64,000 nt of DNA from Stomorhina lunata (GCA_933228675.1 OW121741.1:118472234-118536233), one strand, 5' to 3'; shown: positions 48,956 to 60,655, counted from the first letter of the stretch. Translations and numbers: made by a program. The notes: generated by a model from the letters alone, not told the origin.

Positions 48956-49351
48956 TATGAGAAAATTTATACCGAAAATTTTCTTTGACAAAATCTATAC
49001 CGAAAAATTTTTTTTGAAAATATTTAGACCGAAAAATTTTCTATGAAAAATTAGACCGAAAGGTTTTTATTTAAATATCAAAAACCCAAAAATTTTCCAT
49101 TCAAAAATCTAGATCGAAAAATTTTCTATTAAAAGTTATATGTTGAAAAATTTTCTTTAAAAAAATTTAGACCAAAAATTTAAGAACAAAAAATTTTCTA
49201 TTAAAAATTTTAGAACGAAAAATTTTCTATAAAAAATTTTCTATAGGAAAGTTTAGATCCTAAAAGTTTCAAAACTTTAGATCATAAAATTTTCTATAAA
49301 AAATTTTTGACCGAAAAATTTCTATACAAAATTTTTGACCGATAAATTTTT
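48956..49351. repeat. Satellite D, degenerate left flank
   Basis: Units of GACCGAAAAATTTTCTAT with variable spacing (about 27-33 bp), the same family as 54,716-58,990 but decayed. It stops abruptly at AGTACCTGG, the start of the composite repeat, and D resumes beyond 54.7 kb, so the composite probably interrupts a D array. Confidence 0.75.
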
Positions 49352-50586
49352 AGTACCTGGTTGACCGAGCCTTGCTCGGAGCTTTATGATAAGCATTTTT
49401 AGACAAATTTTAAAATTTTTTATATATTTTATTTTATAAAGTAGTAAAACAAATTTAGAGGAAATACATTGTACAAATATTTAGTTAATTTTGAACAACT
49501 TTACTTATGATTATAACATGATCAAATGCACAGTTTACGATTTAATTAATTTTGAGTAATTTTCAGTAGCGCCACCTATCGGACTTTGGTCATTCCAATT
49601 AATAAACCTTCATCGGCTTATCAGCAACAACTTTGTTAAAGATTATAGCATGATTAAATGTACAGCTTATGATTAAATCGATTTTGAGTAATTTTCAGTA
49701 GCGCCACCTGTCGGAAATTATTTACAACAAACAAAAAGCGTTCGCCGGCTCATACGCTACAACCTTGCTAAAGTTCATAGCATGATCAAGTGTGCAGTTT
49801 ACGATTTAATTAATTTTTAGTAATTTTCAGTGGCGCCACCTAACGGAAATTAGTATTACCAAATTAAAAACCTTCGCCGGCTTATCCGCAACATCTTCGC
49901 TAAAGAGCATAACATGATCAAATTCACAGTTTACTATTCTATAAAGAACATACATACAAACACTCATTTGTTTAAAAGTTATAACATTACTCATTTTTTC
50001 CCCTTTTTATCCCCTACTTTCAAAAAGCTCCGTATACATATTTGGTACTTCTTTGGTACCAATTGAATTAAAACGCAGTTAACATAATTCTTATTCATAT
50101 TACTTTTTGAGATGTTAAGTTATCATGTTATCCCTTTTGTACCCATTTTGGCCCCAAAATCAAAAAAGTACCAAATACGTGTTCAATATTTCTTTCACAT
50201 CTATTGACTGCAGTACAAAGTTCCTTTCTATATTCTTTGGTTTAAAAAATAAGAGTGGGTTAAAAAAGTACCAAAAAAGCAATTTTCACCCTTTTTTACC
50301 CACTACCGTACATAGTTTCAAAAAAGTACCAAACACCTGTCCGCTTATTTTCATAGCTGTTTAAAACGTAATTTTAATTTTGTTTCTATAACTATTACCT
50401 TAGGAGATATATAGTTTTCGATTATTTCCCCTTTTTACCCGTTTTTACCCTCTTAGAGGCAAATGTTCCAAAAGTCCCTTCTTCTTCGACCTATACATCA
50501 AAGAAGGTACCCACTGTCAAAATTTTATCAAAATCGTTAGAGCCGTTTTCGAGATAGCCATTCTATATATATATATATATATATAT
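49352..50586 (+). repeat. Composite repeat unit 1 (hairpin terminus, 132-bp tandem modules, TA tail)
   Basis: Starts AGTACCTGG, then the hairpin CCGAGC-CTT-GCTCGG (49,365-49,379). About three tandem modules of 132 bp follow, each with a GCGCCACC block (49,569, 49,701, 49,833). Next is a 700-bp segment rich in AAAAAGTACCAAA and CCCTTTTTACCC, ending TCGAGATAGCCATTC and (TA)n. There is no significant coding frame. A terminal hairpin, central tandem modules and a microsatellite resemble Helentron-type non-autonomous elements, but no Helitron-like CTAG end is evident, so the class stays uncertain. Confidence 0.7.
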
Positions 50587-51888
50587 AGTACCTGGTAGAC
50601 CGAGCCTTGCTCGGAGCTTTATGATAAGCATTTTGAGGAAAATTTTAAAGTTTTTATATATTTTATATTATAAAGTGCTAAAATAAATTTAGAGGAAAGA
50701 CATTGTAGAAATATTCAGTTAATTTTGAATTATTTGATTTATTTTGTCCGACCAACACATAGTTTGCATAGTTTACAGTTTAACTCATTTTGAATAATTT
50801 TGGAAATTATTCATATCAACAGAAACCTCTGTCGACTCATGCGCAACAACTTTGCTAAAGATTACGATTTACAGTTTACGATTTAATTCATTTTGAGTAG
50901 TTTTCTGTGACGCCACCTGTCGGACTTTGCTTATTCCAATTCATAAACCTTCTTCGGCTTATGCTTAAATGTACAGATTACGATTAAATTGACTTTGAGT
51001 AAGTTTCTGTAGCGCCACCTGTAGGAAATTATTCATACCAACTAAAAAGCCTTCGTCGGCTCATGCGCTACAACTTTGCTAAAGATCATAGCATGATCAA
51101 ATGTACAGTTTACGATTTAATTAATTTTTAGTAATTTTCAGTGGCGCCATCTGTCGGAAATTAGTCTTATCAACTTTAAAACCTTCGCCGGCTTATCCGC
51201 AACATCTTCGCTAAAGAGCATAACACAATCAAATTCACAGTTTACTATTCTATAAAGAACATACATACAGACAAACATTAATTTGTTTAAAATAATACTA
51301 ATTTTTCCCCCTTTTTATTCCCAAATTTCTAAAAGTTCCATATGTATATTTGGTACTTTTTTGGTGCCAATTGAATTCGGTACATTTTTTTAAAACGCAT
51401 TTAACATAATGTATAATGTTCCTATTCATATTACTTTGGAGATGTTAAGTTATCATTTTATCCCTTTTTTACCCATTTTGGCTCCAAAATCAAAAAAGTA
51501 CCAAATACGTGTTTCATGTTTTTTTTACATCTATTGATTGCAGTACCAAGTTTCTTTCTATATTCTTTAGTTTAAAATATAAGAGAGGGTTAAAAAGGTG
51601 CCAAAAAAACTATTTTAACCCTTTTTTACCCCCTATCGGACATAGTTTCAAAAAAGTATCAAACACCTGTCCGCTTATTTTTAAAGCTGTTTCAAACGTA
51701 ATTTTAATTTTGTTTCTATACCTATTACTTTAGGAGACATAGCGTTTTTGATTTTTTCCCCTTTTTACCCGTTTTTACCCTCTTAGAGGTAAAAGTTCCA
51801 AAAGTCCCTTCTTCTTCGACCTATACATCAAAAAAGATACCCACTGTCCAAATTTTATCAAAATCGTTAGAGCCGTTTTCGAGATAGC

Positions 51889-51922
<34 letters not shown>
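50587..51922 (+). repeat. Composite repeat unit 2
   Basis: Second copy of the same unit, again starting AGTACCTGG with the CCGAGC-CTT-GCTCGG hairpin (50,600-50,614), with modules at about 50,908, 51,012 and 51,144, and the AAAAAGTACCAAA/CCCTTTTTACCC segment, ending in (TA)n at 51,894-51,922. It lies head-to-tail directly on the TA tail of unit 1, so the units are in tandem. Moderate divergence from unit 1 suggests an older duplication or sequential insertion into the TA tract. Confidence 0.7.
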
Positions 51923-51927
<5 letters not shown>

Positions 51928-51948
51928 TTTTGCTCGTTTAAGAATATA

Positions 51949-52027
<79 letters not shown>

Positions 52028-52108
52028 TATTGCTCGTTTAAGAATATAAATTTGCACAAAATGCTTATTATAAAGCTCCGAGCAAGGCTCGGTCAACCAG
52101 GTACTTTT
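51923..52108 (-). repeat. Inverted unit terminus with a long (TA)n tract
   Basis: A short CAATTTTTGCTCGTTTAAG block, a (TA)n run of about 70 bp (51,951-52,022), a second CAATTATTGCTCGTTTAAG block, then the reverse complement of a unit start (hairpin at 52,078-52,092, ending CCAGGTACT). This is a unit terminus in the opposite orientation. It replaces the first roughly 70 bp of unit 3, as if an inverted copy had been deleted down to its end. Confidence 0.7.
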
Positions 52109-53387
52109 ATATCATAAAGTGCTAAAATAAATTTAGAGGAAAGACATTGTAGAAATATTCAGTTAATTTTGAATTATTTGATTTATTTTGTTGTTTGAAT
52201 TATTTGATTTATTTTGCTAAAGATTATAGTCTGATCAAATGCACAGTTTACGATTTAATTCATTTTGAGTAGTTTTCTGTGGCGCCACTGTCGGACTTTG
52301 CTTATTCCAATTCATAAACCTTCTTCGGCTTATCCGTAACAACTTTGCTGAAGATTATAGCATGATTAAATGTACAGCATACGACTAAATTGACTTTGAG
52401 TAAATTTCAGTAGCGCCACCTGTCGAAATTTCTTCATACCAACTAAGAAACCTTCGTCGGCTCATGTGCAACAACTTTGCTAAAGATTGTAGCATGGTTA
52501 AATGTACAGATTACGATTAAATTGACTTTGAGTAAGTTTCTGTAGCGCCACCTGTCGGAAATTATTCATACCAACTAAAAAGCCTTCGTCGACTCATGCG
52601 CTACAACTTTGCTAAAGATCATAGCATGATCAAATGTACAGTTCACGATTTAATTAATTTTTAGTAATTTTCAGTGGCGCCATCTGTCGGAAATTAGTCT
52701 TATCAACTTTAAAACCTTCGCCGGCTTATCCGCAACATCTTTGCTAAAGAGTATAACACAACCAAATTCACAGTTTACTATTCTATAAAGAACATACATA
52801 CAGACAAACATTCATTTGTTTAAAATAATACTAATTTTTCCCCCTTTTTATTCCCTAATTTCTAAAAGTTCCATATGTGTATTTGGTACTTTTTTGGTGC
52901 CAATTGAATTCGGTACATTTTTTTAAAACGCATTTAACATAATGTATAATGTTCCTATTCATATTACTTTGGAGATGTTAAGTTATCATTTTATCCAAAA
53001 TCAAAAAAGTACCAAATACATGTTTCATGTTTTTTTTACATCTATTGATTGCAGTACCAAGTTTCTTTCTATATTCTTTAGTTTAAAATATAAGAGTTTT
53101 TACCCCCTATCGGACATAGTTTCAAAAAAGTACCAAACACCTGTCCGTTTATTTTCAAAGCTGTTTAAAACGTAATTTTAATTTTGTTTCTATACCTATT
53201 ACTTTAGGAGACATAGCGCTTTCGATTTTTTCCCCTTTTTACCCGTTTTTACCCTCTTAGAGGTAAAAGTTCCAAAAGTCCCTTCTTCTTCGACCTAAAC
53301 ATCAAAAAAGATACCCACTGTCCAAATTTTATCAAAATCGTTACAGCCGTTTTCGAGATAGCCATTCTATATATATATATATATATA
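52109..53387 (+). repeat. Composite repeat unit 3, lacking its hairpin start
   Basis: Begins within the unit (ATAAAGTGCTAAAATAAATT). It has four GCGCCAC modules (52,282, 52,413, 52,543, 52,676; spacing 130-133 bp) against three in the other units, so module number varies. A short deletion near 52,995 removes the TACCCATTTTGG part. It ends TCGAGATAGCCATTC plus (TA)n, in which the next transposon is inserted. Confidence 0.7.
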
Positions 53388-53637
53388 CCCAGTAAAACTT
53401 TTCATTACCAAATAATGAGTTAAACAGTTAAACTATTGAACACGAACTACTTACTCATTCGCTGTTTAAGTCATTACATTAACATGGGGATGTCATTGGA
53501 GGCAAGTACTTACCAATTGCAGAAAATTAATGACTTGGGTAAGCAATTTGAAAACAACAACAACAACAGTTACAACTTTTTTGTTGTTGTTTTATTAAAA
53601 ACATATATTTTTAAACGAAATACAAAATTTTTTTTAT

Positions 53638-53702
53638 GGTCCCATGGGGGCTCGAACCCAGACCCTCCGACTGCTAGGCAGAGACTCTTCCACTGAGCTA
53701 CT
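53638..53702 (-). pseudogene. tRNA-like relic, Ala(AGC)-like anticodon loop
   Basis: On the minus strand GTAGCTCAGTGG is a perfect A-box-like D arm. It is followed by a candidate anticodon arm (stem TCTGC/TCGGA with one mismatch, loop CTAGCAG with T33 and anticodon AGC) and a B-box-like GGTTCGAGCCC. The 5' acceptor strand is missing, the T stem pairs only at three G-C positions, and no CCA is encoded. It is therefore a relic or tRNA-derived promoter, not a working tRNA gene. Confidence 0.5.
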
Positions 53703-53944
53703 TCATATGTTGAAAACTTAGCAGCTTATAATTAATATAAACAATTTTTATTTTTAGATCCAAAATCATGTGAAAATAACTTTGTTTTTCCCTGCTTTTT
53801 TTTGCTTTGTTGTAATTTTTGGAAAAATATTTTTATACGATTTTTTGTAATTATTTTAAAACTTTTTTAAAATTATTTTAAAACTTAAACAATTTAAATT
53901 TTCTTTTTTGTATAAGTTTTTACATTAGATTGACTCTTACTTAC

Positions 53945-54214
53945 TTAAATGTTACAACCTGTTAATGTCAAAGTCCGAGCATATTTTAGAATTCCATGGA
54001 TTTCGATCTTGTTCGAATATTCTCCAATTTTATAGTCCAAGTTCCTCCACTTTGTCTTTCTATCGTAGTTTCGGACATCCTCCTCTAAAATTAGGTAGTG
54101 GGACATTTCAATTCTAATTTTATCCTCTTCATTGTATTTTTTTTTCAAGAGAGGGTTACTAGCCCGTAATCCTAACCCATTTTTATCGATCTTATGGGAC
54201 AGCTCTCGGAACAT
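53945..54214 (-). CDS. Unrecognised 89-codon frame, probable C-terminal remnant of a transposon protein
   Basis: The product is charged, with a mixed composition unlike the low-complexity frames elsewhere, e.g. LILEEDVRNYDRKTKWRN followed by LDYKIGEYSNKIEI. A homologous, partly broken block sits at 14,530-14,665 with many differences but a preserved frame (LDY.(I/V)GEY.NK...ILK...LTLT.C). That pattern suggests past selection on the protein. It lies inside the inverted-repeat transposon, so a transposon-encoded protein fragment is most likely. No domain is recognised and no catalytic motif is visible. Confidence 0.4.
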   Translation of the reverse strand: MFRELSHKIDKNGLGLRASNPLLKKKYNEEDKIRIEMSHYLILEEDVRNYDRKTKWRNLDYKIGEYSNKIEIHGILKYARTLTLTGCNI

Positions 54215-54516
54215 GTTAACTCACAATATTAATGGGTGTTAAACTAGCTCCCCGGGTGATACCATGAGGAGGTGTGTGTCCACAGTTGAGATGATGAGAG
54301 GATGACCCAGATAAGTTGGGCTTACCAAGTTAAGACCAATTAGAATCGTGTTTGGTATTCAACATCCCCTAGATAATCAAAATTGACTCATGATAGTATT
54401 TTTTCATTAACGTGAGTTAGTTTTACAAATTTTTTTTACAGAAGATAATATTTAAGTTCTTAAAATTCAAAAATCATTTAAAAAGACCCTTTTAATAAAA
54501 CAAAAAACTAAAAAAA

Positions 54517-54585
54517 ATTGTTGCCTTGGTGGGATTTGAACCAGGGCCATTCAGTTTAAATTACAAACTTAGTTACAAATAAGTA
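54517..54585 (-). pseudogene. Second tRNA-like 3'-half relic
   Basis: The minus strand reads a perfect 5-bp stem AGTTT/AAACT around a 7-nt loop GTAATTT (T at position 33), then GGTTCAAATCCC, a B-box-like T arm. The downstream CACCAAGG resembles the equivalent part of the relic at 53,638-53,702. No A box or acceptor stem is visible. It lies about 100-165 bp from the right transposon end, in the same orientation as the first relic. Confidence 0.35.
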
Positions 54586-54715
54586 CTTCTGTAATAACTT
54601 ATTATTTATTCGGATGGTATGTTTTAGTCGTTACAAGGTAACCAGTTATCAGAGTACTTGCCATTACCAAAGTTTTGCTGGGTATATACAATTATTGCTC
54701 GTTTAAGAATATAAG

Positions 54716-57700
54716 ATACAAAATTTTAGACCGAAAAATTTTTTGTAAAAAATTTTAAATTAAAAGTTTTAGATTGAAAATTTTTCTAAAAAATTTTAAA
54801 AAGAAAAATTTCCTATAAAATATTTCAAAACGGAAAATTTTCTGTTAAAAAAATTTAGAACGAAAAATTTTCTATAAAAAATTTTTGACCGAAAAATTTT
54901 CTATAAAAAATGTTTGACCGAAAAATTTTCTATAAAAAATGTTTGACCGAAAAATTTTCTATAAAAAATGTTTGACCGAAAAATTTTCTATAAAAAATGT
55001 TTGACCGAAAAATTTTCTATAAAAAATGTTTGACCGAAAAATTTTCTATAAAAAATTTTTGACTGAAAAATTTTCTATAAAAAAATTTAAACCAAAAAAT
55101 TTTAAAAGAAAAATTTACTATTCAAAATTTTAAAACGAAAAACTTTTTATAAAACGGTTTTATATAAAAAATTTTCGACCAAAAAATTTTCTATAAAAAA
55201 TTTTTGACCAAAAAATTTTCTATAAAAAATTTTTGACCCAAAAATTTTCTATAAAAAAATTTTGACCGAAAAATTTTCTATAAAAAAATTTTGACCGAAA
55301 AATTTTCTATAAAAAATTTTTGACCGCAAAATTTTCTATAAAAAATTTTTGACTGAAAAATTTTCTGTAAAAAATTTTTGACCGAAAAATTTTCTATAAA
55401 AAATTTTTGACCGAAAAAATTTCTATAAAAAATTGTTGACCGAAAAATTTTCTATAAAAAATTTTTGACCGAAAAATTTTCTATAAAAAATTTTTGACCG
55501 AAAAATTTTCTATAAAAAATGTTTGACCGAAAAATTTTTATTTAAAAAATGTTTGACCGAAAAATTTTCTATAAAAAATTTTTGACTGAAAAATTTTCTA
55601 TAAAAAAATTTAAACCAAAAAATTTTAAAAGAAAAATTTACTATTCAAAATTTTAAAACGAAAAACTTTTTATAAAAAAGGTTTTATATAAAAAATTTTC
55701 GACCAAAAAATTTTATATAAAAAATTTTCGAATAAAAAATTTTCTATAAAAAATTTTTGACCAAAAAATTTTCTATAAAAAATGTTTGACCGAAAAATTT
55801 TCTATAAAAAATTTTTGACCGAAAAATTTTCTATAAAAAATTTTTGACCGAAAAATTTTCTATAAAAAATTTTTGACCGAAAAATTTTCTATAAAAAATT
55901 TTTGACCGAAAAATTTTCTATAAAAAATTTTTGACCGAAAAATTTTCTATAAAAAATTTTTGACCAAAAAATTTTCTATAAAAAATTTGAGACCGAAAAA
56001 TTTTCTATAAAAAATTTTTGACCGAAAAATTTTCTATAAAAAATTTTTGACCGAAAAATTTTCTATAAAAAATTTTTGACCGAAAAATTTTCTATAAAAA
56101 ATTTTTGACCGAAAAATTTTCTATAAAAAATTTTTGACCGAAAAATTTTCTATAAAAAATTTTTGACCGAAAAATTTTCTATAAAAAATTTTTGACCGAA
56201 AAATTTTCTATAAAAAATTTTTGACCGAAAAATTTTCTATAAAAAATTTTTGACCGAAAAATTTTCTATAAAAAATTTTTGACCGAAAAATTTTCTATAA
56301 AAAATTTTTGACCGAAAAATTTTCTATAAAAAATTTTTGACCGAAAAATTTTCTATAAAAAATTTTTGACCGAAAAATTTTCTATAAAAAATTTTTGACC
56401 GAAAAATTTTCTATAAAAAATTTTTGACCGAAAAATTTTCTATAAAAAATTTTTGACCGAAAAATTTTCTATAAAAAATTTTTGACCGAAAAATTTTCTA
56501 TAAAAAATTTTTGACCGAAAAATTTTCTATAAAAAATTTTTGACCGAAAAATTTTCTATAAAAAATTTTTGACCGAAAAATTTTCTATAAAAAATTTTTG
56601 ACCGAAAAATTTTCTATAAAAAATTTTTGACCGAAAAATTTTCTATAAAAAATTTTTGACCGAAAAATTTTCTATAAAAAATTTTTGACCGAAAAATTTT
56701 CTATAAAAAATTTTTGACCGAAAAATTTTCTATAAAAAATTTTTGACCGAAAAATTTTCTATAAAAAATTTTTGACCGAAAAATTTTCTATAAAAAATTT
56801 TTGACCGAAAAATTTTCTATAAAAAATTTTTGACCGAAAAATTTTCTATAAAAAATTTTTGACCGAAAAATTTTCTATAAAAAATTTTTGACCGAAAAAT
56901 TTTCTATAAAAAATTTTTAACCGAAAAATTTTCGATAAAAAATTTTTGACTAAAAAGTTTTTTTTTTAAATTTTTGACTGAAAAATTTTCTATAAAAAAT
57001 TTTTGACCGAAAAATTTTCTAGAAAAAATTTTAAACCAAAAAATTTTAGAAAGAAAAATTTACTATTAAAAATTTTAAAACGAAGAAATTTTTATAAAAA
57101 AGGTTGTATAGAAAATTTTAGACCCAAAAACTTTTAAAATTTTAGATCATTCAATTTTTTATACAAAATTTTGAACCGAAAACTATTTTTTATAGAAAAT
57201 TTTATATTGAAAATTATTAGATTAAAAAAATTTGTGTAAAACATTTTTAACCGAAAAAGTTTCTATAAAAAAACATAGACCCAAACATTGTTGAGCGATA
57301 CATTTTCTATCAAAAAAAAAAAAAAAAAATTCTATGAAAAAATTTTCAATAAAAAATTTTGAAAATTTTGGAATAAGATAATTTTCGATTGAAAATATTT
57401 TTTAAAAAAAATTTTGGATTGAAAAACTTTCTTTAGAAAGTTTAAGATTGAACAATTTTTGATATTAAATTATAGAACATAAAATTTCTATTCAAATTTT
57501 AGGCAAAAAATTTGTATTTAAAATTTAAGACAAAAAATTTAATTTAAAACAGAAAAATATATAAAAATTTAAGAACGAATAATTTTCTAACAAAATTTTA
57601 AAAAATTTTTCTACAAAAGCATAAAAACTGTAGATCGTTTTTCTATAAAACGAAAATTGTTTTGTAAGAAATTTAAAAAAGGAAAAATTTTCTATAAAAC

Positions 57701-58990
57701 ATTTTTGAACGGAAAACTTTCTATATAAAGTTTTAGGCAAAAAAATTTTCTATTTAAAATTTTAGGCAAACAAATTTGCTATTAAAATTTTAAGATGGAA
57801 AAATTTTCTATAAATAATTTAATTTACTATAAAAAAGTTTAAAATGTAAAATTAACTATAACAAATTTTAAACCGTAAAATTTTCTATAAAAATTTTTTA
57901 ACGAAAAATTTTAGAACAAAAAATTATCTATTAAAAATTTTTCAGCGAAAAATTTTCAAACAAAAAATTTTTTACCAAAAATTAAAAAAACAAAAAATTT
58001 TATAATGAAAAATTTTCTATAAAAAATTTCAGAACGAAAAATTTTCTATAAAAAATTTTTGACTAAAAACTAAAAAACAAAAAAAAAATGTTGATGAACC
58101 ATTTAAAAAAATTTTAAATTAAAATTTTTCTACAATATATTTCAGAACGAAAAATTTTAGATTAAAATTTTTCCACAAAAATTTTTAGAAGAAAAATTTT
58201 CCATATAAAATTTTAGGCAAAAAAATGTATATTTAATATTTTATACAAAAAAAAATTCAGACAGACAAATTTTAGAACTAAAAATTTTCTTTAAAAAAAA
58301 AATTTTTAACAAAAACCTTTCTATAAAAATTTTAGATCAAAAAATTTTCTATTAAAATTAAGGATTGTAAAATTCTCATATAAAAATTTTAGATCGAAAA
58401 ATTTTCCGTAAAACTTTTAGACCGAAAAATTTTCTAAATAAAATTTTAGATAGAAAGATTTTTGAGATAAGATTTTAGACCGAAATATATATAATAATTG
58501 AGACTGAAAAATGTTCTATAAAAAATTTTAGGAAGAAACATTTTGTTCAAAAAGTTCTATTAAAAAAAGTTAGACCGAAAAATTTTCTATAAAAATTTTA
58601 GATCAAAAAATTTTCTAATAAAATTAAAGATTGAAAAATTATCTATAAAAAATTTAAGTATGAAAAAATTTCTATAAAAGAATCTCAGAACAAAAAATTT
58701 TTTAAAAAAATGTTTAGAGTAAAAAATTTTGAATAAAAACTAAAAAATTTTTTTTTATGAATAAATCAAGACAGTAAAATTTTTTGAGTAAAAGTTTTTC
58801 TATAAAAAATTGTGGACTAAAAAATTTTGTATAAAAGATATTGTATAAAAAGGTTACATTCAATATTTTAGATCGAAATTTTCTCATTTTAATTAATGAC
58901 CGAAAATTTTCTATGTATAAAACTTTTATGCCTAAAAATATGCATAAAAAATTTTAGACCTAAAAATTTACAACTGTTGCGTATGATTAA
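54716..58990. repeat. Satellite D, 29-bp monomers with a homogeneous core
   Basis: About 140 monomers: 9-bp arms AAAAATTTT and AAAATTTTT around CTATAA, joined by GACCG. Monomers in about 55,800-56,900 are nearly identical; both sides, especially 57,000-58,990, are increasingly degenerate. A variant block (AAACCAAAAAATTTTAAAAG) recurs at about 55,091 and 55,614 (offset 523, about 18 monomers) and in decayed form near 57,035, marking segmental duplication within the array. No coding sequence. Confidence 0.93.
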
Positions 58991-60655
58991 TTTAAATGTC
59001 TGAAAATTAATTAGTAGCGTTGTCACACATGAAAGCAGCTTAACCATTTTAGACCGAATTTATACCATATTGTAGTACAGTTGTACTGTATAGTATTCAT
59101 AGACTATAGCTTTTATAAAAATACAAGACTAAATGAACTTTGAAACATTGAAAGGCTGAGTTAAAAACTTAACGAAGGCACAATTATTCAAATAATATTT
59201 CTAATTTTTATCCATACTACAAAGAACATAGTAATTATCATTTGTAAAACAATTCCAAAATTTAAGGCCTAACAATAAAAATTATTGTAATTGTTTTCCA
59301 ACAATAAACTCCCCCTGCCTTTCATAGCAACTTCACCACTGAGACATGATGAGTTTTACAATGGCAATGCCAACATACATACATATATCTACACATGACA
59401 GTCCCTGACAGTTAAGTCATTTTTGCTTGTTAGCCATAAAAGCTAAAATGAAACATTGTTTTACATCATTACATCCATATAAACAAAATTAATGTACGCA
59501 GACTGACAGACACAGACCTGTGATGCCTTCAAATTTTTGTCGGTAATGTTATTTTAGAGGCGAGGATTTAATTTTGCGAACAAAAGCATATTAGGACTGG
59601 AGTTGGTATTAGAACGTCATTGTGCGAAAGACTAGAAAAAATTTGTTAAAATTTATGATATCAAGGTTTTTTGAAATTTGAATTTGTTGTCGATGATTTA
59701 ATTTTGGATAAAATTTTTAAAGCACTATAGTTTTTGTTTAAAAAATGTTTAAATAGAAAACTTATATTTAAAAATATTTTCTTTATTTTGGACTTGTATT
59801 TTTGCACAGAAAAATTTTCGTATTTCTGAAACAAATATTTAAAACATTCCAGAATATGCTTTTGCAATTGATGACATTATTCTTTTTGTAATTGCCATTA
59901 ACTTTCGACTTTTCACTCATTTCTCATACAAATTTAAATGTCATTTCAATGAATCTTTTTAAATTTTCCCCCAGATAAAAAAATCAGTTTTGCTTCCTTT
60001 CATTTAATGGTTAATGGCTTCACAATTAATGTTTTTTTTTTTTTTTTCATGGAAACATATAATAAATTATATTGACCATAAAATGTGCAATACTTTAACT
60101 CTCATTGTCGTCCTCATCATCGTCATCATCAACATAGCCCTTATCTGAGTAGTTGTTCACACTATAAAGTGTATATTTAAAAACAAACCAATTTATTTAA
60201 TACTCTTCAGCATTTGTTTTTATATTTTATTTATTATTTTATTATTATTCAGTCAACAAACTTTAATTATTTTATAGCAATCAACCATTCATTCATTCAG
60301 TCAGTCTTTCATTCATCAGCTATTCAGCCTTTCAGTCGTCCATCTTTCCATCCATTTAACTATACCGTTTAAGTTCTTTCTTTCATCTAACCAACCTTTT
60401 AGTAGCTGGAACTTATGGCATTATAAAAAATTTCGAATGTTTCATAAGTGCAACACTCTCACAATCATATAAATGGCATGATACATACAAATATGTACAC
60501 GCACACAGATACACAACAAGGCAATTAAACAATTTATTTATAAAACGGAAATTTGCTGATTATTGTTGAAGTTGAATTGAGGGTACATTTACTTTTTGTA
60601 GTTCAAATTAAATAATAGCCTTTAGTTCATACATTATTTCTCTAATGTATGAAAA
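58991..60655. other. Unique AT-rich DNA with simple-sequence patches and a possible exon
   Basis: Contains degenerate (CATT)n/(CAGT)n sequence at about 60,280-60,345 and a GACA-type patch near 59,495-59,515. Apart from the candidate exon at 60,095-60,161, nothing coding is supported. The minus-strand frame at 59,661-59,867 is low-complexity. Confidence 0.5.
60095..60161 (-). CDS. Possible acidic terminal exon of an unknown gene
   Basis: On the minus strand a pyrimidine-containing stretch ends ACTTTATAG, a fair splice acceptor. It is followed by 67 nt encoding VNNYSDKGYVDDDDDEDDNE and one serine before TAA. The composition (aspartate/glutamate C-terminal tail with mixed upstream residues) is protein-like. 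The alternative is that it is a GAT/GAC simple repeat with a chance acceptor. No upstream exon was identified in the window, so gene identity is unknown. Confidence 0.2.

Larger units (their letters stand above)
53388..54682. mobile_element. DNA transposon with terminal inverted repeats, inserted in (TA)n
   Basis: 1,295 bp bounded by CCCAGTAAAACTTT at the left and, reading inward from the right, CCCAGCAAAACTTT (13 of 14 match). A subterminal GGCAAGTACT motif follows at both ends (about 53,500 and, inverted, 54,650). TATATA flanks both ends, consistent with a TA-type target duplication that cannot be measured inside a TA run. The sequence beyond the right end continues the tail seen at 52,022 (CAATTATTGCTCGTTTAAG), supporting a clean insertion. 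Contents: a minus-strand frame at 53,945-54,214 and two tRNA-like relics. The superfamily is not identified. At this size it is probably an internally deleted derivative. Confidence 0.72.

Noticed and set aside
51775..52026. Open frame rich in YI dipeptides
   Set aside because: It is a translation of the (TA)n tract.
53436..53696. 86-codon plus-strand open frame at the left of the inverted-repeat transposon
   Set aside because: It starts at TTG and reads antisense through the tRNA-like relic, with no domain. Treated as incidental.
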